This document shows positions 31,120 to 41,191 of a stretch of 64,000 nt of DNA, piece after piece (the stretch's first letter is position 1; each line of letters starts with the position of its first letter). Source of the DNA: Drosophila persimilis (Eukaryota > Arthropoda > Insecta > Diptera > Drosophilidae); NCBI RefSeq assembly GCF_003286085.1, contig NW_020825525.1, positions 1 through 64,000 of the forward strand, written 5' to 3'. Position numbers and translations under genes: made by a program. The notes under the pieces were generated by a model that searched no databases, had not been told where the DNA came from, and saw only the letters and a list, made by a program, of their open reading frames with translations.

Positions 31120-33207
31120 ACCTGCATTAGCTGGTCATTCACATATGGGGCCCCAGGCTGCTGGTATCGCTATGGTTGGGGGGCGTGCTTCTGTATCTCT
31201 CGCTGCTGTTGTTGATGCTCACGAGAGGAGGGGTGTGGCCTGCTGATGCTGTTGCCCTGAAGGTCATCGGATGGTTGATTTTTGTTACTAAAAGGCTGGA
31301 GGTTTGGCGTCTTATTAGTGTACCGGCTGATGGTGGGCTGTTGGGAGTTGTTTTGTTGTTGCTGCAGGTTGGCCGGCGCAGGCTTTTGTGTCTTTCGCTG
31401 CTGCTGGTGATGCCCGCGAGGGGCCCTGTTGATGTTGCTTTCCTGCTGGCCAACAGACAGTTTATTGTTGTTGACGTTCTGCCTGTTGGTCGGCTGGGAG
31501 CTGTTGTTGTTGTGCTGCTGCTGCTGCGGGGTTTGGTGTATTTTAGGTAGGTGGTGTTTTTGTTTCCGCTGTAAGCTGCATTCTGCCGAGTGGAGTTGTT
31601 GTTCTTCTGGTGCTACCAGTTTGTCCGCTTCTGTTTTCCAATAGCAATGTGCGCCCGGTAGGATTTGAGTGTTGCCTTTGCTTGCTTAAACGCCTTGCAG
31701 CCCCTAAAGTTGGCAACATGTCCTTCCCCATGTCCTTTTTAGCAAACAAAAGCTCGGCGACAGTAATTATTACTGTGGCCAAAGCATTGGCAGCGGTGGC
31801 ATTGAACAGGGTCAATGCGTCTCATTTGTCGTTCAACTGAAATTTCCTGGTTTCCCATAGTAGTCAGTGATAGGATTCTGTCATTGCCATTGTCTAAAGT
31901 TGGTTCCAATTCAACTTCAAACATGTTTAGCGGCTTGCGACTGCGTCTATGTTTAATTACATTTACATAACGCACTAAAAGACCCATCTCACCAATTAAT
32001 TTGCGTATCCAATCGCAAGGAGTAGAGTGATGCAGATTTCTCAAGATGATACGGTAGCCACGTTCCTTGCGCAGCTGGTGTGTATGCATATTTATATTGT
32101 CTGCATCCAGTTTGGCCATGACTCTGTTGTAGGTTTCCATATCGCCGCTGTCCAGTTTGATTTTGTTACCCTTACCCTGGTAGTGGTAAATTTATTTTGT
32201 TCTCCTGGTGCGTTATTAAGGGATTCTATTAAAGGCTGGATGTTAGAAACGTCATGCAGATAGATGGCTGGTATTTTAAAATCTGTGATGGGCCGTTGAG
32301 GTTCCTTCTGGTCTGCTGCCTTGTATTGTTGCTGCTGGTGCGGCAACTGACCCTGATCCTGCAGTTGACTCTGCTGAGTTTCCTGCTGTTGCTGTTGTTG
32401 CTGCTGACTCGAGCCTGAGTCACCTGGTATCTGCAACGTCATCCCGAGTGTATGGATCCATTTCCATAGCTTCGCTGGGATGTCTGCTTTTTCCTGCATC
32501 GGCTGCTGCTGCCATCGCAGTTTTGGAAAGGGTTTTGGCCAGTTTGGCCGCAATAGTGGGCCCAATATTCGTTTTAGCCGCCTCCATCACTATAGCAGCA
32601 GTGACAGATTGGGGACGCTTGGGTCGGGTCAGAGTTAAGGGCAGTACTTTCCTTATTTTACTGCATATGGGGCCTGGTTTTGTGGCCGGAGTTGTACTAT
32701 GCCGTTCATCTCCTACTCGGTAGTTATTGCCTGGCTTTGATATAGGGTTCTTTGCAATAGATTTGGGAGTTGAAGCCACACGCGGCCTGTACGGTGGCGT
32801 GGTTGTCAAAGGATAAAGTCTGGTTTCTACTTTATTATTTTTGTCCATTGTACTCTGGCCAGGGGACTTGTTGTTGTTGCAGTTTATTTGGGTATCATAA
32901 GTGGTCCCGTCGCTGAGGGTAGATATACTGGATACCATTGAAGAGCAGTCCATAGTGGCGTTAGGCGAAGAAAATTCAGAGTTTCAGATGCTAATTGCAT
33001 CTTTGTTGGTATTTAGATAAACTTTTTTCCCTTAACCTCATGTTCCACGCTTTCCACCCGCGCATCAATTGCATTTGCATTTGAATTTCCTCCCGCACTT
33101 GGCTCAGCAGCCGGTGTATGCGGGGGAGATGGCTGCGTTTGAGGGGGAAATAAATCATCTGAGATTGATTTATTCTCTTTCTCACACATATCCCGGTTTG
33201 ATGCCAT
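31120..33207 (-). pseudogene. TRL copy 3 ORF1 (Gag-like, zinc-knuckle protein)
   Basis: Starts MASNRDMCEKENKS at 33207 and reads through several frames. Seen in order: a Pro/Ser-rich N-terminus, a frameshift near 33000, a Thr/Lys-rich stretch (MDCSSMVSSISTLSDG onward), a poly-Gln run (about 32390-32410), the Jockey-type RNA-binding region (ITDFKIPAIYLHDVSN; GYRIILRNLHHSTPCDWIRK; HRRSRKPLNMFEVEL) and the knuckle CHRCQCFGHSNNYC. A TAA follows AFVC, at the position of a second knuckle; the same TAA is in copy 5. A deletion near 31720-31735 removes part of the third knuckle that copy 5 keeps (CANCGEGHVANFRGC). The C-terminal part is Gln/Asn-rich. It would package element RNA. Confidence 0.8.
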
Positions 33208-33620
33208 GTTGATAGTATTTGTTTTAAGGCGGAGTTTCATTGGTATTGGTGTAAAATTACAGGGCGCGAGTAATCTTATAAGTATTAGAGCTATTCAGCG
33301 CACACGGATTTATATTATACGCGTATACGTTTACATAGACGGTGGATTGGTGTGTAATTTGGCGCGAAAAGTCTTGTAAGTATTAAGCTATTCAGCGCAT
33401 GCAAATGTATGTTAATGCGTATACGTTTACATACACGGAACAAACACTCGCAATACTTATACATGCTCGTCGGGTTTTACATAAAAAATTTTACCACGGT
33501 AAAATTAGTCAGAAAATAAAAACGCTCACGTACGAACAGCTTTGAAAAACGTTAACAAATTGTGTGGACAATTAGGGCGAGTTAATTATTAATTGATTTT
33601 ATCAATTGTGTGTTTTTTAG
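33208..33620 (-). other. TRL 5' untranslated region
   Basis: Non-coding. It holds two related segments about 98 bp apart (33263-33342 and 33361-33438), each running from GGCGCGA through CTATTCAGCGCA to GCGTATACGTTTACATA. The palindromic core ACGCGTATACGT could bind a factor. No TATA box stands out; Jockey-type elements use internal promoters. Confidence 0.6.
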
Positions 33621-33645
33621 TTTTTTTTTCGGGCTGTGTGTCGAC
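33621..33645 (-). other. TRL terminal tag at the 5' end of copy 3
   Basis: Plus strand: nine T's followed by CGGGCTGTGTGTCGAC. This equals the last 16 bases of the TRL 3' end with its A-tract (one change, CGGGTT to CGGGCT). It is followed by another T-rich tract that, across Helitron D, leads to a complete 3' end. So a minute 3' terminal piece sits between copy 3 and copy 4. Confidence 0.75.
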
Positions 33646-33654
33646 TTTTCTTTT

Positions 33655-34712
33655 TATACCAGATACTCAAAATGAGTATTGGGGTATATTAGATTTGTGG
33701 TGAAAGTGGATGTGTGTAACGTCCAGAAGGAATCGTTTCCGACCCCATAAAGTATATATATTCTTGATCAGCATCAATAGCCGAGTCGATTGAGCCATGT
33801 CTGTCTGTCCGTCTGTCCGTCTGTCCGTCCGTCCGTCTGTCCGTCTGTCCGTCCCCTTCAGCGCCTAATGCTCAAAGACTATAAGAGCTAGAGCAACGAT
33901 GTTTTGGATCCAGACTTCTGTGATATGTCACTGCTCCAAAAATATTTCAAAACTTTGCCCCGCCCACTTCCGCCCCCACAAAGGGCGAAAATCTGTGGCA
34001 TCCACAATTTTGACGATACGAGAAAACTAAAAACGCAGAATTGTAGAAGATGATTATATCTTCTAGAGTGCAAAATCTAAACCAGATCGTATACTTATTA
34101 TAGCCAGAATCAAGAAAACAATTTTACTCTTTCTCGCTCTGTCTCACTCTAACACACAGGTTTCATGGTCGGTTTTGCCAATTGCAAAATATGAGTTCAA
34201 GGATCTCAGAACCTATAAAAGCCAGAGCAACCAAATTTGGTATCCACACTCCTGTGATATCGGACCTTGACCGTTTCATGTCCAAATTTCGCCACACCCC
34301 CTTCCGCCCCCGCAAAGGACGAAAATCTGAGGCAACCACAAATCTCAGAGACTATTAAGGCTAGAGTAACCAAATTTGGTACACACACTCCTTTAAGATG
34401 TCACTATAAAACGTATATCTCAGAATTTCTCCCCACCCCCATCCGCCCCCACAAAGGACGAAAATCTGTTGCATCCACAATATTGCAGATTTGAGAAAAC
34501 TAAAAACGCAGAATCATAGATAATGACCATATCTATTAGATATGTTCCAAAAGGAACAAATCAATTTGCAGTGGCTACGCAGCGCCCGACGTCACGCTCA
34601 GACTGATTTTCTGTCTCTCTCGCACGCACTCTCTGTTGTAGACTTACTGACTTAGTATCGGGTATTACCGTAGAGTTGCGGTGTCCGCAGCAACTCACAA
34701 CGTTCCCCCTCG
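33655..34712 (+). mobile_element. Helitron-like DINE-1/mini-me element, copy D
   Basis: 1058 bp from TATACCAGATACTC to CCCCCTCG, inserted in the T-rich tract at the copy 3 / copy 4 junction. It is very similar to copy C but has two internal deletions near 34545 and 34640. No protein. Confidence 0.87.
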
Positions 34713-35000
34713 TTTTTTCTGTTTTTGTTTTTTCGGGTTGTGTGTCGACGGCGCGAGCACAATAGGACTGATCGGCCACAGCAAGTGACCCTCAGCTAAG
34801 TTTATTTGTTTCCGCAATTTTACATTTAAACGCTTTTACAAATATTTTTAAAAGCTGTTCCTTTAACAGCGGAACCACTGCTTAACATGGTTGGGAAACT
34901 CTACATAATGTTACAGAGAAATGGATAAGGCACTTTACATTACAAGAAATCAACATTTTCTGGCAACGACGTGCGCTTGTTTACATTTGGAAATTACATT

Positions 35001-35073
35001 GTAAGTAATAAAATTATAAATTTAACAAATAGAAGCTGTATTAACTATAATTTCTTTGCCCATTTAATTACAG
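35001..35073 (+). other. antisense intron-like segment, intact signals (copy 4)
   Basis: Plus strand: GTAAGTAATAAAATT at the donor, TTAACTATAA as a plausible branch site, TTTCTTTGCC and ATTACAG at the acceptor, then CGGAC. 73 bp, AT-rich, in the non-coding 3' region, so sense coding cannot explain its conservation. The equivalent in copy 6 is 51283-51355. Confidence 0.5.
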
Positions 35074-35414
35074 CGGACGTATATATAGGTATGAACCTCT
35101 ATCATCAGCTCACTGGATGGAATTGAGTCCGTAGAAGTTGGCTTGAGCAGGTGTCAAAATAAAGGACCCGGTGACTTCATTAGGCTGCTGCAGTCTCAGG
35201 TGAAGTATAAAGCCGCACCGTAAGTGAGTAAGTATTCGATTGGATCCAGCCATGGATCCAGCATTAGGCCAATGAGAAGAAGATTCACCAGTGGCTGTTG
35301 TAACTGTTGGACAGGCCTTCGTTGGATGCTGGATTTACTGCGGTGCGGATTTGGCGAGCCAGTCAAAAGGCGATTCCAGGGGCGGAAATGTGCATCGGCA
35401 ATGGACGAGGCACC

Positions 35415-36214
35415 TTATGGTGCAGAAGGGAGCATTGCAGCCGGCTCGCTGCGCCCAGCCAGAGGATTCACAACAGGATAGCAGGCCACCGGATGGACTA
35501 CTCGCCTCCGCTTTCGCCGTTGATTCACCAGGAGGCCGTCAGTATCTGTGCTGTTTGCCTGTAGATAGAAGTAAGCAGAGTTATTGCCATCCAGATTGGC
35601 ATTGATGAGGATTTTTCGTCTTCTTTCAGGTTTTGGAGTAGCGATAGGCTGCTGCAGGCTGCGGAGTGGATTCGGAGAAGTTGCCAAAAAGTCATTCCGG
35701 ATACGTCATTCCGGTCAATCCCGGCAGTAGGCGAGGCCCTTATAGAAGATGGCGTGGGAGGCCGCTCGCTGCAGGCAGCCATAGGAATTACAGCAGGATG
35801 GCAGGCCAACGGATGGACTGCTGGGCGCCAGATTTGCCTTGGATGCACCAAGAGGCCGTCAGTAGCTGTGATATTTGCCTGTAAATAAAGGTAAGCAGAA
35901 TTATTGCCATCCAGATTGGCATTGATGATATTTTGTCTTCTTTTAGGTATTGGAGTGGCCATAGCTTTTGGTTGTGCAGCTTCTACACACACAGATGAGG
36001 CTTCCTGGTGCGTATTTGTGCGGGCTCGGCTTTCTTCAGCGGCAAATGCTGCGTCCATCTCGTCGTCGAGCTCCTTCTCAAGTTGCTGCTGCAGGGACTT
36101 CATCTGCTCTTCGAGAAGCTGCTCTGGAGTAGGCGGAGGGAATTCGTGTGGTTCAAGCGGAGTCATTATGAGCCTTTGTATGTATTCGGGCTCAAAACAA
36201 ATCTTCTGCGCCAT
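35415..36214 (-). pseudogene. TRL copy 4 ORF2 C-terminal extension
   Basis: Frame 35525-36214 (229 codons) starts in the charged helical segment (EQLLEEQMKSLQQQLEKELD) and passes directly into repeat unit A (NANLDGNNSAYLYLQANITA). It is then thrown off by a small insertion near 35700-35715 (a repeated ATTCCGG). Unit B is read at 35415-35687 in another frame (NANLDGNNSAYFYLQANSTD). This supports the extension being one reading frame with ORF2. The antisense intron-like segments of the units lie at 35571-35629 (59 bp here) and 35891-35946 (56 bp). Confidence 0.7.
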
Positions 36215-36452
36215 TTCTAATCGATTATTGAGGGTCTCTCCTGCGGGATTCCAAGGGCTATGCGACGCTCTTGTTCAAGGCGTTTCCGTTCGACAAGTGC
36301 TTCCTTGACTTGACACTCCCGGAGTTGGCGCTGTTGTTCAATTTCAAGCTGCTCGTGTCTGATTAAAGTTGGCAGCAGTAGTTGTTGTTGTGCTGCCTGC
36401 TGCAGGAGTTGTTGTTGGAGAGGCCGAAAGTGAGTTTCCAGCTGCTTTGTGT

Positions 36453-36474
36453 TGTAAGGAAGCGATCCTGGGCT
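36453..36474 (-). repeat. 22-bp remnant of the gypsy-A 3' LTR
   Basis: Plus strand TGTAAGGAAGCGATCCTGGG plus CT, identical to the first 22 bases of the LTR at 41192. It is directly followed by coding sequence of the Pol C-terminus, so nearly all of the 3' LTR and the 3' end of the internal region are deleted. Confidence 0.8.
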
Positions 36475-37062
36475 CCTCGATCCTCGCGCCGTCGGAGGTC
36501 GTATGTTCTCTTTTGCTCTTGGGATGCCGTTGGGTGTTCTCCTGCACGACCTTGAACACTTCCTGCAGTCGTGTCGCCTTCTCGTGGGCCGGCTCTGGTT
36601 CATTTCCTAATCCTGGGGTCACTTCGTCGTACAAGGCTCCTGGTAGCCTTGGTTCTCGTCCGAGTACTAAAAAGGCCGGGCTGAAGCCCGTGGTGTCCGA
36701 CTGCTGCTGTTTATGGCCAAGCTTAACTCGGGGAGGAGATCGTTCCAGGTCCGTTGGTCCCCGTCGACGTATTGTGCAATCATTGTCTTGATGGTCCGGT
36801 TTGCCCTCTCCGTCGGGTTTTGCTGAGGGGTATACGGCGCGGTGTGCTCGAGTTCCATTCCTGCCACCTCGCAAAATTTCCGGAAGGACCGACTAGTGAA
36901 TTGTGTTCCGTTGTCGCACATAAACTTCCACGGGACCCCGAATCGGCAGAGTATCCTCTCTCGGAACGCCTTCTACAAGTGGGCGGTTGTGGCTTTCCGG
37001 AAAGGCACAAGTTCTACCCATTTGCTGAATGAGTCGAAGAACACGAGGAGCATCGAACACGG
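36475..37062 (-). pseudogene. gypsy-A integrase core and C-terminal part
   Basis: Reads VFFDSFSKWVELVPFRKATT and, after a TAG, AFRERILCRFGVPWKFMCDNGTQFTS across two frames; the second catalytic Asp is in CDNGTQFTS. The third (Glu) is in PQQNPTERANRTIK (frame 36667-36921). A further frame has FSPAFLVLGREPRLPGALYD. The N-terminal zinc domain and first Asp are missing because of the internal deletion that joins RT directly to this point. Confidence 0.8.
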
Positions 37063-37444
37063 CTCCCCTCGGCCATAGGGATCTGCCAATACACGTTCTT
37101 GAGGTCCAAAGTCGAGATGTAACGTGCGTTACGGAGCCTCTCGATGATGTGGTTCATCCTGGGCAGTGGGTAGGCGTCGGGTATTGATTGCGCGTTGAGT
37201 TGTCGGTAGTCTACGCACATCCGCATCTCGCCTGTCTTCTTTCCCACCAGTACGATGGGAGCGCTGTGTGGACTTTTTGAAGCTTCGATTCGTTGTCCTT
37301 GTATTGCGGCTGGGTCTGGCGTGGTCGGGGCTTAGAAGCGTTTTCCTGATATTGCTGCTGAGTCTGGCGGGATCGAACCTTAGAAACCTTGTCCTGATGT
37401 TACTGCTGGTTCTGGCGCGGTCGTGGCTTAGCTCAGTTGTCTTG

Positions 37445-37945
37445 GTAGGGATACTCGGGGTGGTTTTCGAGGCAGACGGACTGGCCCTGGGTGCGTCCAG
37501 CGGTGTCGCAGTCGTCTCCGTCGAATCTTCGTTGCTCTGGGTGGTTTTCGAGGCAGACGGACTGGCCCTGGGTGCGTCCAGCGGTGTCGCAGTCGTCTCC
37601 ATCGAATCCTCGTTGCTTTGGGTGTTCTTCGAGGCGGACGGACTGGCCCTGGGTGTGTCCAGCGGTGTCGCAGTCGTCTCCGTCGAATCTTCGTTGCTCT
37701 GGATGTTCTTCGAGGCGGACGGACTGGCCCTGGGTGTGTCCAGCGGTGTCGCAGTCGTCTCCGTCGAATCTTCGTTGCTCTGGGTGTTCTTCGAGGCGGA
37801 CGGACTGGCCCTGGGTGTGTCCAGCGGTGTCGCAGTCGTCTCCGTCGAATCTTCGTTGCTCTGGGTGTTCTTCGAGGCGGACGGACTGACCCTGGGTGTG
37901 TCCAGCGGTGTCGCAGTCGTCTCCGTCGAATCTTCGTTGATGGTT
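37445..37945 (-). repeat. 81-bp coding minisatellite in gypsy-A
   Basis: About six units of 81 bp encoding NEDSTETTATPLDTPRASPS and seven further residues each. The units differ by few bases. Because they lack stops in several frames, a long plus-strand frame (37268-38584) also stays open; that is a by-product. Confidence 0.88.
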
Positions 37946-37969
37946 CTGGCGTGGTCGAATAGAATTGTG

Positions 37970-38320
37970 GGTTGGGTTCGGGTGGCGTTGCTGGGCCTGG
38001 CGTGTTCGAGACCCTGGTGCGTTCTCATGGTTACGTTAATGGGTCTGGCGTGGTTGGAATTCTGGTGCGTTGTCACTGGTACATTGCTGGGTCTGGCGTG
38101 GTCGAGATTCTGGTGCGTTGTCATGGTTACGTTGATGGGTCTGGCGTGGTTGGGATTCTGGTGCGTTGTCACTGGTACATTGCTGGGTCTGGCGTGGTCG
38201 GGATTCTGGTGCGTTGTCACTGGTACGTTGATGGGTCTGGCGTGTTCGAGATTCCGGTGCGTTGTCACTGGTACATTGCTGGGTCTGGCGTGGTTGGGAT
38301 TCTGGTGCGTCGGCTTCGTC
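37970..38320 (-). repeat. 48-bp coding minisatellite in gypsy-A
   Basis: About seven units of 48 bp encoding 16 residues (NPDHARPSNVPVTTHQ and variants). It lies between the protease and the 81-bp repeat. Confidence 0.85.
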
Positions 38321-38895
38321 CGGGGGGTCGCTGTTGGATTGGTCGAGCGGGTAGGGGCAGCGGATGCAGTCGCGGGACTTTTGTCACTAAAAGTAACCAT
38401 GCGGGGCCGATTCGAGGATGATGTGGGGATCGGGTTGGTTTCCCGGATCGCCCGATGGTTCAACTGCAAGTACGCTCGTCCGCATTGTATTATGGCCTGG
38501 ACGCCGCAAAGGAAATCGTGGCCCAGTATGATGTCGTCCACTACCATGGGTAGGACTAATAGAATCACCCGCGTTTCCTGTTGATCCAGACGCACCTTGA
38601 CCGAAACTGCTTGCGTCACCTCCTTTGCTGTACCATCCGCCAGGCGGACGGTAGTCCTTATATTCCGTGCGTTCCCTCCGGTACTTACTTCATGAGCGAT
38701 GCGTTGACTGACGAACGACCGCGTTGCTCCCGTGTCGAGTGTAGCTGTGAGCGGTACTCCTTCGATGGTTACTAGCGCGGCGATCCTGCCTCCTTCCAAA
38801 CTTAAGGGATGAGTTACTCCTGGGGGCCCTGGAGGTATGTCTCCGATCGGTTCCCTGACGAGCGAAGACTCGGCCCGTTTCCCGACTCGGATAGC

Positions 38896-40071
38896 CTACA
38901 GCAGTCGATCGTCCGGATGCCGCGGCGGCCGCACTCCCAACAGAATAGCACTCGCCGATTCCTCCGTGTGTTCGGGCGTGTTCACCGGCCGGTCTGCATC
39001 CTGGGTCACTACGCGGCTTACCGTCTCGGCGCTCCGGGAGGGCCCGGTGTCGTCTGGAGGAGCATGCTGTGGGGTGGATAATCCTGGTGCTTGGTATGAT
39101 GGCGTTCTGGCTTTCGTATTTGGGCGGTCGTTAGCTGGGTGGGTTTGTTCGCGGTCCCGCGTTGTCTCGTACGCTACTATCAATTGTGTCAGTTCTCGCA
39201 ACGTCTCGAACTCATGTCTACGGGTGAACAGTTGGTATTCCGACCGAAGGTTCTCGTAGATCCTGTCCAGCTCCCTGTCTGGAGTATACTGAGCTCGTTG
39301 CATCATGAGTCGGAGGTCGATCAAGTAGTCCTGAAAGGCTTCTCGGGGTCGTTGGCGACGGGAGCGGATCGTATCTTCCAAGCGCTGAAAGTATCGCGGG
39401 GGTAGGAAGAACTCCAAGAACTCCTTCCGGAACTCGGTCCATGGCTTGCCTTGCATCTGGAAGGTCCTAAACCATCCTTCTGCCTCGCCAGTTAGTAGCC
39501 CGGAGATGGCTCGCGGCAGTTGTGCTGGGCTTCCGCCATATGAGTCGACCCTTTCTTCCAACCGTTCGATGAAAGCCAGCGCATCCGAGTGTCCGTCGAA
39601 CTTCAGACCCCAATTGCGCAGTTTATCGGCCAGGGCGGCGAATGAAATTTCTTCCCTTCCGGGTCGCGAAGTTCCGGCTTCCTCGGGGAAGCGGTGCTGG
39701 TGGTGATTGTCACCATGTCGCCGGTCAGTCGTGGTTTCAAGCCGGCCAGAGTCGTCGTGAGCTGTACGCGGGAACTCGGGAATTATGATAGATAGAGGCT
39801 GCTCCGCACAGATCCCTTCCTTCCGCTCTCGCTGACTTGGTCCCGGCGACGGGGACGTGTTCCTCGGGCTTCTCGGGCTGGGCGCGCTGTCGAAGACCAT
39901 TCCGAGCTCTTTGATCCGTTTTTCGATCGCAGTCGGATGCTCACCGCGCGAAATAAAGGCCGAGATCCGGCTGCGCAGTTCGTCCACTGTCCCGGTTTCA
40001 CCGAGGCCGAATTCGGCGGCGATGGCCTGCAATTCGTCCTTGCGCCGATACGAAATCCACTGTACCCCCAT
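38896..40071 (-). pseudogene. gypsy-A Gag
   Basis: 391 codons from MGVQWISYRRKDELQAIAAE. The core matches gypsy-B Gag: ADKLRNWGLKFDGHSDALAF, EAEGWFRTFQMQGKPWTEFR, EFLEFFLPPRYFQRLED. The frame slips near 38950; past the slip another frame reads a zinc motif CWECGRRGIRTIDCC. The first knuckle seen in gypsy-B is not readable here. Confidence 0.83.
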
Positions 40072-41171
40072 GTCGAATCACGGTGGTCGAACTGGCACTT
40101 CGAGGTCTTTCGCGTTTCGGACGGTAGTATCACGTATTGACCCTCCGGTAGAATCTTTTCTTAGGTAACGCACTGAATACCGGAGTCCTTGGGGCTAGTC
40201 ACGGAAGCGCGGCGTATGCACGGTTAACACGGTTGTCCAGTGGAGGCGTCCTTGGCGTCCTTGCTGCTTGGAGTCCTGGTCGATAGTCCTTGCTATCGTT
40301 GTCCTTGGAATTGTCCTGACTGTTGATCCTTGCTAGGCCGGTCGATAGTCCTTGCTATCGTTATCCTGGGAATTGTCCTTGTGGTCCTGGTCGTGCTGGG
40401 TTCGTTGATTTAAGCGTTGGATCTCGTCCCGTGTTGATGGCTGAACGCTGACTGATCACTTTGTAGGCCGGGCTTTGAATGATCACGCTGAAGACCGTGC
40501 ATTGGATGACTGCTCTGAAGACCGGGCGTGGACTGCTCGCGCTGGGGGTCGGGCATCGACTATATAATATCGTTTTGAAGGCCGGGCATTGACTGCTCGC
40601 GCTGAGGGTCGGGCATTGACTATCTGCTCTGAAGACCGGGCGTTGACTGCTCGCGCTGAGGGCCGGGCATTGACTATCTGCTATAGTCTTGAAGGCCGGG
40701 CATTGACTGCTCGCGCTGAGGGCCGGGCATTGACTGATCACGCTGAGGGTCGGGCATCGACTATCTGCTATCGTCTTGAAGGCCGGGCATTGACTGCTCG
40801 CGCTGAGGGCCGGGCATTGACTGATCACACTGAGGGTCGGGCATCGACTATCTGCTATCGTCTTGAAGGCCGGGCATTGACTGCTCGCGCTGAGGGATTG
40901 ACTGATCACGCTGAGGGTCGGGCGTCGACTATCTACTCTGCAGACCGGGCGTTGACTGCTCGCGCTGAGGGCCGGGCATTTACTATCCGCGCTGAGGGTC
41001 GGGCATCGCCTATCTTCGCTGAGGGCCGGGCATTGACTATCCTCTTCTGGGTCTGAGTACGAAATATATAGCCGGGCCGTGCTTGCGCATAGTACAGTCC
41101 CGATTCCCCCTGCTACACGTTTTCTGATCGACTGTTCCACTTAGCGCCCCAAAACATAACGGAATCCCGGA
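40072..41171 (-). repeat. gypsy-A leader with GGCCGGGCATTGACT repeats
   Basis: A 1.1-kb non-coding leader between the primer site and gag. From about 40480 to 41050 it is made of units built on GGCCGGGCATTGACTGCTCG and CGCTGAGGGTCGGGCATCGA, about 30 bp each and often in pairs of about 60 bp. Long open frames on both strands across it come from repetition and do not resemble proteins. Confidence 0.8.
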
Positions 41172-41189
41172 GTCCCTGCTCGGGCGCCA
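41172..41189 (-). other. primer-binding site of gypsy-A, Lys-tRNA type
   Basis: The minus strand reads TGGCGCCCGAGCAGGGAC, two bases from the LTR. It is one base from the classical Lys(UUU) primer complement. gypsy-B has the identical 18 bases. Confidence 0.75.
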
Positions 41190-41191
41190 TC

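Larger units (their letters stand above)
28280..33645 (-). mobile_element. TRL non-LTR retrotransposon, copy 3 (5' half with intact 5' end)
   Basis: The only TRL piece with an apparent 5' end. From right to left: terminal tag, 5' untranslated region, ORF1 (Gag-like), ORF2 start, endonuclease and the linker before RT, then the BEL-B LTR inserted at NKKA in ORF2. A Helitron (29776-30896) interrupts it. Combining copies 2 and 3 gives an element of about 7.5 kb. Confidence 0.87.
34713..36452 (-). mobile_element. TRL non-LTR retrotransposon, copy 4 (3' end)
   Basis: Starts at its 3' A-tract (T-rich on the plus strand, 34713-34733), followed by the 3' untranslated region and the ORF2 C-terminal extension up to the Gln-rich segment. 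It is interrupted at 36452 (CTGCTTTGTGT) by the gypsy-A LTR end. The left side is next to copy 3, with the tag and Helitron D between. Confidence 0.87.
37063..38799 (-). pseudogene. gypsy-A protease, repeat-rich linker and RT start
   Basis: The protease is at the start: ALVTIEGVPLTATLDTGATR (active-site DTGA) and VVDDIILGHDFLCGVQ. About 370 residues of low-complexity tandem repeats follow. The frame then shifts near 37250 into the RT beginning (SPHSAPIVLVGKKTGEMRMC; CVDYRQLNAQSIPDAYPLPR; STLDLKNVYWQIPMAEG). RT stops there: the palm with the catalytic YxDD box, RNase H and the integrase N-terminus are deleted at about 37063. Confidence 0.83.

Noticed and set aside
32092-32565. poly-Gln protein as a possible host transcription factor
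   Set aside because: The Gln run sits inside TRL ORF1 between recognisable Gag-like segments and occurs again in copy 5.
37268-38584. 438-codon open frame on the plus strand
   Set aside because: It is antisense to the gypsy-A protease-linker and stays open only because the 81-bp and 48-bp repeats lack stops in that frame; the product is a Leu/Val/Gly repeat with no family resemblance.
40480-41050. CRISPR-like spaced repeats
   Set aside because: The units are tandem with no unique spacers, and the setting is an animal genome.
40361-41140. 259-codon frame on the minus strand and its 155-codon plus-strand partner
   Set aside because: Both come from the GGCCGGGCATTGACT repeats of the gypsy-A leader; repetition, not protein conservation, keeps them open.
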